A stretch of DNA of 64,000 nucleotides from Pterobdella sp. o SKG-2022 (lineage: Eukaryota; Annelida; Clitellata; Hirudinida; Piscicolidae), in contig OZ038322.1 in assembly GCA_964035795.1 (NCBI GenBank), forward strand, positions 24,386,359 through 24,450,358. Direction: 5' to 3'. Shown here piece after piece: positions 41,246 through 53,600 of this stretch; the first letter of the stretch is position 1; every line of letters begins with the position of its first letter. Below the pieces are notes generated by a model. The model was given only the letters and a program-made list of their open reading frames with translations, was not told where the DNA came from and made no database searches. Made by a program: the position numbers and the translations under genes.

Positions 41246-43313
41246 TTATTCCTGTTCAACATCAAAATTTTCACTACGCTTTTCAACGATACATTTCTCT
41301 TTGCAGTCAACTTCCTCAACATCTTTTTCCTCTTCTTCAGCATCACCATCAACATCTTCTTCTTCATCTTCACTCTCCACAACCCCTTGGGATTTAAGTT
41401 CCATCAGAACGTTACGAATGTAATTGTCATCAGGGTAACCATGGCCTGAAAATAAACTTCATTCTTTGAACATCCTTTAAACTAATTGTATAAATGTTTG
41501 TATAACCATTTGTACCGTGTGCTTATCTGATGAAGCTACTTTTTTTGTCATAGTTGTGAATATTTTAAAATTTAAGCATGTATAAAGAAATGTTAAATTA
41601 TTCTTTTATAGCATATATTAATAGCAACTTACCTCTATCGTTATGAAACTGAGTCTTGTGGTGAATTTCATTCCAGACAACGCTGTTGCTGATGCCTATA
41701 ATTATTATCAAGATGTTTCCATGCAAAACCACCAAGTACATTACACTATCATAAGTTAAAGCTAGTTTCTAAATAAATTTTAAATTTTTTAAGCGCTAAG
41801 ATAAAATTCTTGAATAATACATTCACAATATTTCAATAATTGAAAAAACTTGGAACCCAAAGTGACTGAAGTTCCGATGGTGAAAGTCAGTCTTCTCTCC
41901 CACGCCTTGATCAATAGTCTCAATACCTTTGAAGTTCATTTTATATTCCTTTAAAAAACTTTGAATAGTTAATCTTTTAAAATGCTGTGAAGCATACCAA
42001 GTATGAATGGCAGATGAGACTGCTAGTCATTAAACAAGATTAAAAACATGAACGCTTCAAAAGAACGAATTTATTCAACTCAAAAAAGGTAACGTGTGAG
42101 AAGTTAAATTTTTGAGCCCCATGATTCTCCATCAGCGACCATCGTATGAAGTTGAAGTAAATATACCGAAGCAAAACCTATATTGATATAAATATTAGAC
42201 TCACCTTTCTGCCATCTACATTATTGGGTAGGTAGGCTGTTCTGGGGAAGCATGGCGCTAAATATGGTTTGAGCGGTTCTGGGTGATAGTCTTTCTGAAA
42301 TGATGTGTATGAACACATGGTGTATTTCTATACATCTATGTATGGTATACACATATCAAATTATAATTAAATTCATCTATAATCTAACTTGTATGCCATT
42401 TTGAATATTGTAAGTGATGGTGATCACACCAGATTTTGCTTTGAAACCAGGCAATGAAGTCTGATGACAAATCTGTGAGGTTAATCAAAAGTTGGATAAG
42501 AAGTTATTTCGAGAAACTTCAAAAAGGGATGGTTGGGTATGCGCATATGGAGGAATTCGTAAATACGTGTAAAAGTTGTCATCTCAAACCAGAATCTCAC
42601 CTCGTACTTCATCACACCATCAGGACAATTGCCATATTTGGTGTTGTACAAAAATTTGCACGTTGGACACTGAAGACCACGAGCCTGTGATGTTGATAAA
42701 AAAGAATATGCACCAAATATCACCAACTAAAAAACTTCCATGAAACTCTAGACAATTGAGGATCTTTAAAACAGAATTTACATATAGGTAATGAAGCAAC
42801 AATAAACATTGTTCTTTAATAACAACCACCACGTGAGACTGACTTGCTGGTTGAGTACCATAGCCCTGTGACACCACCAATGACTCAAGTGGCCACACTT
42901 CTTGAGCCTTACTACTCTTGAAGCTGCTCCACTCTTTGCATAGCTACAATAGAGTGCACTGCTTGTATTATAATGATTTTCATTTATATTTTTATGAGCT
43001 GTATAATCTTCCTTAGAGGCATCAGCCGAAGGAGTGGGCTGGTAATAGCTGGAGGGGGTATTGAATCTTTCACAACATATGGGGCATCTCTGCAGTGGTG
43101 GTGGTGGTGATGATATATAAAAATATCGAAATCTTTTTTTACCAATCATTATTTAATATATAAATGCTGGTTCAGCATCATAATAAAATAAAACTTGGAG
43201 AATATAATGCATTTGGAATATATTCTTATAGAAATATACGACCATGCACCTACCTCGGCAGATCCTTCCAAGTTTGTCACCTCTTTGAAGGACTTACCAA
43301 AAGCACTTTGCAT
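41246..43313 (-). CDS. Deltex-like E3 ubiquitin ligase, copy 2, 5'-truncated
   Basis: Same eight RING/DTC exons as copy 1, with splice sites and frame intact, giving 278 aa from the ATG at 43313. The upstream linker and WWE exons are gone through a deletion that joins sequence just beyond this exon to the SINE. Differences from copy 1 include Phe to Ser in the first exon, three changes in the RING insertion, and Leu to His directly after the GHLSHWWC zinc-binding run. An acceptor AG still precedes the first exon, showing it was once internal. It may be a pseudogene or a short RING-DTC protein. Confidence 0.75.
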
Positions 43314-43710
43314 GCAGGTAACTGTATGAGTTATTGTGCATTCTAATGCTCAACCATTGAGCTACAGGAGCCGACAATAAACAACGGTGTCTGAGTTTAA
43401 CGTACTTGATAATTTTACTTTGTTAACGAAAATCTTTGTACTCAGTAAAAGTACTTTTTGTGTTCAAATGCTTTGCTTAATACTATTGCTTATAGATTTC
43501 TAAATCTCATTGGTAGTTCACTTAAATCTCAATGTAAATCTTTATCCGACATCACTTAATTCAATATGAAAGGCGCTTGACTTTTTTTATGAATTTATTT
43601 TCAAAAATTCGCAAACAGTCAAATGTTTTCGAAAGCTGATAAATGAATCATGTCAAGAACCATTTATGTTTAAAACTACGACAAATTAATGCCAAAACAG
43701 GGTGTTTCTT

Positions 43711-44640
43711 CTACTTTAACGGAGCTTTTTCGCACAAACCACATAATTGAACATTGCATTCCACAGCGTGCCAATACTCCCACAACTGACTTAAACAGTA
43801 AATTTTGGAATTGTCGTAGTAATAGTTCCAGTTTACACGTTCAAAAGTGGCTTGACTAAAGTCAGGCTGTCTAGGATCGATGCCGGATGTAGTTCCGTTA
43901 TCAAACATGTAGATGGTCTTGTTGTAGCTCATGCCACCGATCCATACAAGTTTGTATGGGCAAGATTCTGAAAAATATTGAAACATGATTTTATCACACC
44001 AATGAAAAGCATACAATTTATGCATTATTTTTTCTCACGATAATGCCTAATGCATTCGAACTTGTATAAACTCAAATCTAAATTAGATCAATCTTGTAGT
44101 GAATGTCTAACCAACAGGGTAGGTCTGTATATCTTTGACGTATTTGTGGTCTCCGTCATTTTCCACTGTGACTAAATGTCCATTTCCTTCTCGACATGTG
44201 TCTTGGGCGTTTTTCCATGTCATTTTGTTTATTCTTTTGAAACAACGACCATACCAATAAAAGTAACCGTCACCACACTTTGCTGAAAATGTTTGTTTGA
44301 AGAAGTTAATTGACTATTTATAGTGGAATAAGTTATTTGTGCAAGCTAAAGAAAGGAAAAGTTTTGTCTTGCGAGATACAAAACCGCTTTTTTCCCTTCT
44401 CAACAAGAAACATGACTCTGTGGAGTTCTTTTGATGAACTCAAGCAAGTCAAGGTGTTTTCATGTCAAGATCAGGTCCGACTATGAACGAAACAACGATC
44501 CACACAATAGAAACAAGAAATGTCTTCTAGATATATAAAGAAAATTAGCAAAACAAATAATTTAAAATACTTGATGGTTGCAGAGATTGTGCCAGAGCAC
44601 ACGGGACTAAGAGGCAAGCTAAGAGAAGAAGGACTTTCAT
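43711..44640 (-). CDS. Secreted C-type lectin, copy 2
   Basis: Same three-exon gene as the lectin at 34207-35136, with the same signal peptide and 165 aa. Exon 1 and both introns look identical to copy 1. Exon 2 differs by 8 bases and exon 3 by 3, and all change the protein: N to D in CGNGY, NQKTWQEAQNT becomes NKMTWKNAQDT, V to G in NDVDH, F to I before DPRQPD, and D to N and E to Q near the C terminus. All cysteines are kept, as is the atypical WHA in place of WND. It is intact and has its own TATA box. Confidence 0.88.
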
Positions 44641-44689
44641 GTTTTGTAATCTTCTGCAGAGATGGATTATGGCTGAAAAATCTGCCTCT

Positions 44690-44697
44690 CTTTTATA
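44690..44697 (-). promoter_or_regulatory. TATA box of lectin copy 2
   Basis: TATAAAAG, 50 bp upstream of the ATG as in copy 1. The bases on both sides of it differ from copy 1 far more than the introns do. Confidence 0.7.
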
Positions 44698-46204
44698 CCC
44701 ACCAGGCCATCTTGAAAAACGCAATGATATAATAAACTTAAGCAATCAATGAAGGGAAAATCTTTATGATCTTTCTAATTATTTTTGAACATGGTTGGAA
44801 ACTTACGGAATCTTTTGAAATCAGTGAAAAAAAAATATATATTCAAATAAACAGTTATTTGAAACATCTAAATAGCATCTTAAAAGTTGAAAAAGTCTTT
44901 TGAAACTTGTTAACGTGTTTGTAGTAACGAAGAATCGATACAAAATTTTTAATTTTATATATGCTTGGTAATAAGTTCCTTTGGAGTTGCATGTTACCCA
45001 ATGTGCTTCTCAAGCTACACACAAAGTATTCAAATCAATCCATATCAGTGGAACCAGGCACTGATATTTTCATTAAACTCCTTTGTAAGTGATATTGAAA
45101 TACCTAATGAAGTTTTACAGTGTTTTCAACATTTATACATTTTATAGTTGAATTTATTTATTCACAATGTCTCTTTAAGCTTTGTATCAAAAATTTCTAT
45201 TGTTCAATAAATTGTTCGTACCATTTTTAGCAAAACTTGAAAAATGTTCACAATTTCAGAAGATCAGTATCAATCAATGACCGCATAGTCACTAAACTCG
45301 ACAGATTGCGTTTTTATCGGCTTTTCAGACGCGGAGACAACTTTTCAGACCTCATAAAAGAATTTTTACAATTTTAGGAGATCAATATGAATTTAATCCT
45401 TTCATGGATTTTCAACTTACCAGCAAAAGAAGACGTGTTAATTTTTGTTGCGTAATATTAAGATAGTGGAACGACGATTTGGAAAGATGACGCAAAAAAA
45501 CAACCATTCACATAAGCAGCATTTACAGAAAGATTTGGATTACTTTTTTGATAATACTCAATTTGCGAGTTTTGGGCATTAGAAAAAATTTCACTTGAAG
45601 TTTGTTTCAGATTTTTCATTTTATTTTGACAAATTATGAGTCAATTTGATTGATTTTACTCAAATTTAGCGGTTTGTTGAAAATTTTGTCATTTCGGCGT
45701 AATCTTAGGAGGTATTTTTGTTTCGGTAAGGTTTTTTGTTATATTCTGAAATTAACTGGAGTTTCTCAAAAATTGTGGTTGTGTTGAATATAGATGTTTG
45801 GCTCGAAGAATTGGAATTTTATTTTTACCAAAACACACAGCCTATATTTATTAAAAACTCAAGGATTTCAATTCTTCCAGCCAAATATATATACTCAAGT
45901 GAAAACACTTTCAGGAGTTTATTTTATTTCACGAAGCTTCCATGTAACGAACAGAATGTTGACAACATCTGCATGGAAGTCAGTAACATTCTTATATTTG
46001 TACCTCCACTTGATAATGTAAGTTCAACTTACGAAAAGTTAATAAATAATGATATGAATAATGATAATATTCTTTGCTAACGCTTCGGTTCAAAATGGCG
46101 GATTCGTGCTAACACACTGAAATTCAGTTTGGACAAATTAATTTATGAGTTATATTTTAGTTTTTTAAGTTTTAAGTTATTTATAAGTTCCATAAAAAGA
46201 AACA

Positions 46205-46265
46205 ATACTGGGTTTGGAAACAATACTGGGTTTGGAAACAATACTGGGTTTGGAAACAATACATT
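46205..46265. repeat. Threefold 18-bp tandem repeat
   Basis: ACTGGGTTTGGAAACAAT occurs three times in a row here and once at the matching place in unit B copy 1 (about 36722). It is a recent local expansion. Confidence 0.85.
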
Positions 46266-46643
46266 AGGATTGGGCCAATCTAATAGGACACTTTCGGATG
46301 ACATTGTGGACAATTAGCCTTAAAATTTGGAATCATAAAAACACGACAAAACTTGATTTTTTATTTTTACGAAGCTTTTCGATAGATTCTATATCATCAT
46401 CAGGTAACCAATGAACTCACTTTCGGATGAGTTTTTATTTATATACATATTACATTGTTTTAAAATAAATAAGCAGTAAACGTTACCATAGACCGCTTCA
46501 TTTTTGTCTTAGTTCCTTTTTTTTCATATTAGTATATGTTTATCTGTTTGTTTTGTTACTGAATAAAATCATTGACATTTTCATGATGAACACAACCAAA
46601 TAAGCACACACATAGATACACAAACACAATGAGAGAACAAAAC

Positions 46644-46733
46644 CTGGTCTTGACTCTGGCATCTTGCCAACCCACCCTCTGCAACAAGCCCCTCCCAGTT
46701 GCCACCACTTAGTCCTCCTTCAGACTCACCATA
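46644..46733 (-). pseudogene. RIC1 exon 5 copy with stop codon
   Basis: Same 90-bp exon copy with the same TTG to TAA change as at 37123-37212. Confidence 0.9.
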
Positions 46734-46753
46734 CTGGTGGTACATCATATTAG

Positions 46754-48578
46754 TTTCATGGGTTGGTGGTTTCATGAGTTGGTGATTTCATGGGTTGGTG
46801 GTTTCATGAGTTGGTAATTTCATGGGTTGGTGGTTTCATGAGTTGGTGATTTCATGGGTTGGTGGTTTCATGAGTTGGTGATTTCATGGGTTGGTGGTTT
46901 CATGGGTTGGTGGTTTCATGAGTTGGTGATTTCATGGGTTAGTGGTTTCATGAGTTGGTGATTTCATGGGTTGGTGGTTTCATGGGTTGGTGGTTTCATG
47001 AGTTGGTGATTTCATGGGTTGGTGATTTCATGGGTTGGTGATTTCATGGGTTGGTGGTTTCATGAGTTGGTGGTTTCATGAGTTGGTGGTTTCATGGGTT
47101 GGTGGTTTCATGAGTTGGTGATTTCATGGGTTGGTGATTTCATGGGTTGGTGGTTTCATGAGTTGGTGGTTTCATGGGTTGGTGGTTTCATGAGTTGGTG
47201 ATTTCATGGGTTGGTGATTTCATGGGTTGGTGATTTCATGGGTTGGTGATTTCATGGGTTGGTGGTTTCATGAGTTGGTGGTTTCATGAGTTGGTGGTTT
47301 CATGGGTTGGTGGTTTCATGAGTTGGTGATTTCATGGGTTGGTGGTTTCATGGGTTGGTGGTTTCATGAGTTGGTGGTTTCATGGGTTGGTGGTTTCATG
47401 GGTTGGTGATTTCATGGGTTGGTGATTTCATGGGTTGGTGGTTTCATGGGTTGGTGGTTTCATGGGTTGGTGGTTTCATGGGTTGGTGGTTTCATGGGTT
47501 GGTGGTTTCATGAGTTGGTGGTTTCATGGGTTGGCGGTTTCATGAGTTGGTGGTTTCATGGGTTGGTGGTTTCATGAGTTGGTGATTTCATGGGTTGGTG
47601 ATTTCATGGGTTGGTGGTTTCATGAGTTGGTGGTTTCATGGGTTGGTGGTTTCATGGGTTGGTGATTTCATGGGTTGGTGATTTCATGGGTTGGTGGTTT
47701 CATGAGTTGGTGATTTCATGGGTTGGTGATTTCATGGGTTGGTGGTTTCATGAGTTGGTGGTTTCATGGGTTGGTGGTTTCATGAGTTGGTGATTTCATG
47801 GGTTGGTGATTTCATGGGTTGGTGGTTTCATGGGTTGGTGGTTTCATGGGTTGGTGGTTTCATGGGTTGGTGGTTTCATGGGTTGGTGGTTTCATGAGTT
47901 GGTGGTTTCATGGGTTGGCGGTTTCATGGGTTGGTGGTTTCATGGGTTGGCGGTTTCATGGGTTGGTGGTTTCATGGGTTGGTGGTTTCATGGGTTGGTG
48001 GTTTCATGGGTTGGTGGTTTCATGGGTTGGTGGTTTCATGGGTTGGTGGTTTCATGAGTTGGTGGTTTCATGGGTTGGTGGTTTCATGGGTTGGTGGTTT
48101 CATGGGTTGGTGGTTTCATGGGTTGGTGGTTTCATGGGTTGGTGGTTTCATGGGTTGGCGGTTTCATGGGTTGGTGGTTTCATGGGTTGGTGATTTCATG
48201 GGTTGGTGGTTTCATGAGTTGGTGGTTTCATGAGTTGGTGGTTTCATGGGTTGGTGGTTTCATGAGTTGGTGATTTCATGGGTTGGTGATTTCATGGGTT
48301 GGTGGTTTCATGAGTTGGTGGTTTCATGGGTTGGTGGTTTCATGAGTTGGTGATTTCATGGGTTGGTGATTTCATGGGTTGGTGATTTCATGGGTTGGTG
48401 GTTTCATGAGTTGGTGGTTTCATGAGTTGGTGGTTTCATGGGTTGGTGGTTTCATGAGTTGGTGATTTCATGGGTTGGTGATTTCATGGGTTGGTGGTTT
48501 CATGGGTTGGTGGTTTCATGAGTTGGTGATTTCATGGGTTGGTGGTTTCATGGGTTGGTGGTTTCATGGGTTGGTGGC
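46754..48578. repeat. 16-bp minisatellite, long array (about 114 units)
   Basis: Third array of the 16-bp unit. Variant order differs from the array at 37233-39184, although short runs of the same variant order recur. Open frames through it are artefacts. Confidence 0.97.
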
Positions 48579-50067
48579 AATGTGTTTGAATACATGATAA
48601 AAATTGTCGGTAGTTTAAAGTAATAATGAAGAGATTGGTTGAATAAATGCTAAAAGTTTTTGTCGGCGGTTTGCTGCATTGAAAATCATGATGCTGAAAA
48701 AGATTGAATATATACCAAGTTATAGCATCATAAAGTTGCATTAAGTATAAAATCAATAGAGCGGTACCATATTAAGGGCGGAGTTACAAATGAACATTTT
48801 TATTTGAAACTATATTTCAAAATGTTACATTGGTCACGTAAAGCTTCGTACATTTTTCGTTCAATATCCCATTGCAAACTTCTACTATTACGGAAACACT
48901 GCGTATTACCCTTTCATACTACACTGCGCATCACAACGTGCAGGTTAGAGTTAGGTGAAGAAGGGGATGAGGAAGTAAAGGAAGGTGGTGACGTATGTTT
49001 ACTAAATGGTAGATGCCAAAGACCAAATAAACACAGCATCAATATGTGTATACATTACTCACCACTATAGCCCGATTCAAAAGCTAGTTCAAGGCGACAT
49101 AAGAATATCAAAGGTACAAATGAATGATGACAGAGTTGAATTTGTCGAAAATGTTAGTTTTTTGAAAAAATATATGTATCTAAAATCTTTCTCATTTTAC
49201 AATAAAAATCAAGATGCAAATATATTTATAATACTAATACAGTGAAGTTCGGAAGCTTCATTTTATTTGCATTGAAAAAATGAAACAGATGTTGAGAAAA
49301 GTACAAAAATCTCCGAATATTTCGAAAGAGGCAATAAAAATGAAACAGCCATAACTTGAAAATTAAGAGATTAAAAAAAATACGTATTTCGCCGTTATTC
49401 TTATAACTATGTTATTTGTTGGACCAAATAAAGACATGAAACCATTTTGAAATATCTTAATTAAAGGCCGTTATTGATTTTTTAAGGATTCAACAAAAAT
49501 GATACTCTGTTTCTGTATTTATTTAGCTTGATAAGTTGTCCTTCAAAAGGCTTCTTTATATTTTATGAGTAACATCCCATATTGCTGAGTCAACATTTCA
49601 ATGGAAAACAGGAGACATTAAAAGCTTTTGCAGCTGTCTCTGAACTTTCTCAAAACTTCACATTCCAACGTGGAAATAAAAGATGAATCGTATTGCATAT
49701 AGGACTTAATTCTTGTTATTTATAAAAATAAATCAAATTTAAAGAAATTTAAATTCTAAGAAACATTTTAATGAAATTAGTCAGCTAGAAATAGCTTTAA
49801 ATAGTAACTAATTAATATCAGTTTTCCATAATGAAGCTTTTATTAACTATTTGAAATTCTACAAAAATTATAATTTAATTTTGGTTGATGATTTATCAAC
49901 CATACAACTTAATCTTACAAACCCAGTTTATACCCCGTATAATTGTATTAAGTTATGAAAAATCATGAAGCCTATTAGTCTTTTCAAATGAACATATGCA
50001 AGTTCTTTTGGGCATTGTTTTAGTATGTTTTAGGATCATAAGTATTATGAATGTACAATGTAGATGA
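48579..50067. other. Copy of RIC1 intron 4, no gene
   Basis: Third copy of the RIC1 intron 4 segment, close to 39185-40674. Nothing coding is supported. Confidence 0.85.
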
Positions 50068-50187
50068 CCATATTCCAATAGTTTTATTCGATATAACTGC
50101 TATAAAAGTTCTGTCATTATTGGCAGCTAAATGATGCGCGTTGTGCTTTACATTTAATTGTTTGGGCCATCCTATAGGAAAATACAT
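50068..50187 (-). pseudogene. RIC1 exon 1 copy, cut before the splice donor
   Basis: Same truncated first exon as at 40675-40794, with the same junction into intron 4 sequence. Confidence 0.92.
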
Positions 50188-50638
50188 TGCGATATTTGCA
50201 CAACGTATTTAAAACAAAGATTTTTTTTTTGATTTTTCAGGCGTATTTTTGACTTTCACATTAAGTTTTTTGCCACGAAACGCATCGCAATTGTTTTCTC
50301 AATCATATTTAGCAAAGGTAATTGAAACTATTTAAATAAAAACACAACATTTAATTTTGGATTTAATTTTATTATTCTTTAAAATCATTTAGTCTTTCAT
50401 TGAATTTAATCAAGGTTTTAAAAGAATATGATTCACTAAAAGTTAAAGCACAAATTTCATTGATTGTAACGCTTAATTGTAAAAGTGGTAAAAATAACCG
50501 GGTTCTTATGAAACTAGATGCATGCACAAGTGAAAAATAATATGAAAATTAAATGAAATGATTATAAAAAAAAATTTTAAGAAATAATTTTTAAAATTGA
50601 CAGTAAATATGAACCAGTTCGATGAAGCATTGAATAAA

Positions 50639-53600
50639 TTATTCCTGTTCAACATCAAAATTTTCACTACGCTTTTCAACGATACATTTCTCTTTGCAGT
50701 CAACTTCCTCAACATCTTTTTCCTCTTCTTCAGCATCACCATCAACATCTTCTTCTTCATCTTCACTCTCCACAACCCCTTGGGATTTAAGTTCCATCAG
50801 AACGTTACGAATGTAATTGTCATCAGGGTAACCATGGCCTGAAAATAAACTTCATTCTTTGAACATCCTTTAAACTAATTGTATAAATGTTTGTATAACC
50901 ATTTGTACCGTGTGCTTATCTGATGAAGCTACTTTTTTTGTCATAGTTGTGAATATTTTAAAATTTAAGCATGTATAAAGAAATGTTAAATTATTCTTTT
51001 ATAGCATATATTAATAGCAACTTACCTCTATCGTTATGAAACTGAGTCTTGTGGTGAATTTCATTCCAGACAACGCTGTTGCTGATGCCTATAATTATTA
51101 TCAAGATGTTTCCATGCAAAACCACCAAGTACATTACACTATCATAAGTTAAAGCTAGTTTCTAAATAAATTTTAAATTTTTTAAGCGCTAAGATAAAAT
51201 TCTTGAATAATACATTCACAATATTTCAATAATTGAAAAAACTTGGAACCCAAAGTGACTGAAGTTCCGATGGTGAAAGTCAGTCTTCTCTCCCACGCCT
51301 TGATCAATAGTCTCAATACCTTTGAAGTTCATTTTATATTCCTTTAAAAAACTTTGAATAGTTAATCTTTTAAAATGCTGTGAAGCATACCAAGTATGAA
51401 TGGCAGATGAGACTGCTAGTTATTAAACAAGATTAAAAACATGAACGCTTCAAAAGAACGAATTTATTCAACTCAAAAAAGGTAACGTGTGAGAAGTTAA
51501 ATTTTTGAGCCCCATGATTCTCCATCAGCGACCATCGTATGAAGTTGAAGTAAATATACCGAAGCAAAACCTATATTGATATAAATATTAGACTCACCTT
51601 TCTGCCATCTACATTATTGGGTAGGTAGGCTGTTCTGGGGAAGCATGGCGCTAAATATGGTTTGAGCGGTTCTGGGTGATAGTCTTTCTGAAATGATGTG
51701 TATGAACACATGGTGTATTTCTATACATCTATGTATGGTATACACATATCAAATTATAATTAAATTCATCTATAATCTAACTTGTATGCCATTTTGAATA
51801 TTGTAAGTGATGGTGATCACACCAGATTTTGCTTTGAAACCAGGCAATGAAGTCTGATGACAAATCTGTGAGGTTAATCAAAAGTTGGATAAGAAGTTAT
51901 CTCGAGAAACTTCAAAAAGAGATGGTTGGGTATGCGCATATGGAGGAATTCGTAAATACGTGTAAAAGTTGTCATCTCAAACCAGAATCTCACCTCGTAC
52001 TTCATCACACCATCAGGACAATTGCCATATTTGGTGTTGTACAAAAATTTGCACGTTGGACACTGAAGACCACGAGCCTGTGATGTTGATAAAAAAGAAT
52101 ATGCACTAAATATCACCAACTAAAAAACTTCCATGAAACTCTAGACAATTGAGGATCTTTAAAACAGAATTTACATATAGGTAATGAAGCAACAATAAAC
52201 ATTGTTCTTTAATAACAACCACCACGTGAGACTGACTTGCTGGTTGAGTACCATAGCTCTGAGACACCACCAATGACTCAAGTGGCCACACTTCTTGAGC
52301 CTTACTACTCTTGAAGCTGCTCCACCCTTTGCATAGCTACAATAGAGTGCACTGCTTGTATTATAATGATTTTCATGTATATTTTTATGAGCTGTATGAT
52401 CTTCCTTAGAGGCATCAGCTGAAGGAGTGGGCTGGTAATAGCTGGAGGGGGTATTGAATCTTTCACAACATATGGGGCATCTCTGCAGTGGTGGTGGTGG
52501 TGATGATATATAAAAATATCGAAATCTTTTTTTACCAATCATTATTTAATATATAAATGCTGGTTCAACATCATAATAAAATAAAACTTGGAGAATATAA
52601 TGCATTTGGAATATATTCTTATAGAAATATACGACCATGCACCTACCTCGGCAGATCCTTCCAAGTTTGTCACCTCTTTGAAGAACTTACCAAAAGCACT
52701 TTGCATGCAGGTAACTGTATGAGTTATTGTGCATTCTAATGAATAAGTGGCGTTTCAAAAAAACGTTGAAAACTAATTATACTTATACCTTTTAATGGTA
52801 GCTGAAAAAAAAACTTAAATAGCAAACGCCAAATTATTCAATTTCATGTATGGGGCAAAACATTGCACAAGCAAATCAACATTATCAAAATGATAAAACA
52901 ATGCAGTTAAGAATGTGCTTATGGTGGCGTCAACCCTAGGAGATTTTGGGCCACATGACTATTGAATAGTCACTGCATCACCTTTGAAAGCCTCCAGGTC
53001 TACTTGTTTTATGCTGTTGTTATCTTTTATTTCTTTTTCATCTTTCTTGTTAGCCTTCACAAACATTCTTTTAAACCTATTGTAATCAGTATTGGAATTT
53101 CACTTTCATAAGTTTTTGAAAAATAATAAATTCAACTTCAGAGTATTCGTTTGAAGTATGTATTTTTTAGCTTATAAATTTCTTGATTTCAACTTCGAAA
53201 TGAAGTTTCTAGACACATTTATTCAAAGAAAACCATAATTTTTGGTAAAATATACACCACCACAAAACATTAGTTAGTACAACAGATAGTTGGCATATGA
53301 GGCACTAAAAAGTCTTCATCATTTTTTGAATTTGCAGTCTACCTTATAAATGTTTAGCATTTTGGTCATACTAACCTGAAATAGATGGCATGTAACTAGG
53401 TTTTAAATATTTCCAACAACCCCATCAAGACAGAACCACAATCCACATGATTAATGAAATAAGCACCTTTTATGGGCAATCAATGAAGTTGTGCCACTAG
53501 CTTCCCCATCATCATTAACTGACTTCGTGTATAGCTCAGTCCATGTATGTCTCCGTATCTTCCTAATGTAGTTTGTTTTTAGGTTCACCTGTTTGTTTTG

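Larger units (their letters stand above)
36917..43346. repeat. Segmental duplication unit A, copy 2
   Basis: Matches copy 1 (26845-33764) with two large deletions: RIC1 exons 2-4 with flanks (copy 1 about 28713-30080) and the Deltex linker exons (copy 1 about 32757-33843). It also carries about 140 bp near 36950-37090 that copy 1 lacks. Confidence 0.9.
43346..46430. repeat. Segmental duplication unit B, copy 2
   Basis: Near-identical to 33843-36916 and holds lectin copy 2. The SINE head is half deleted at its left edge. From 44765 to 46200 no gene is recognisable. Confidence 0.88.
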
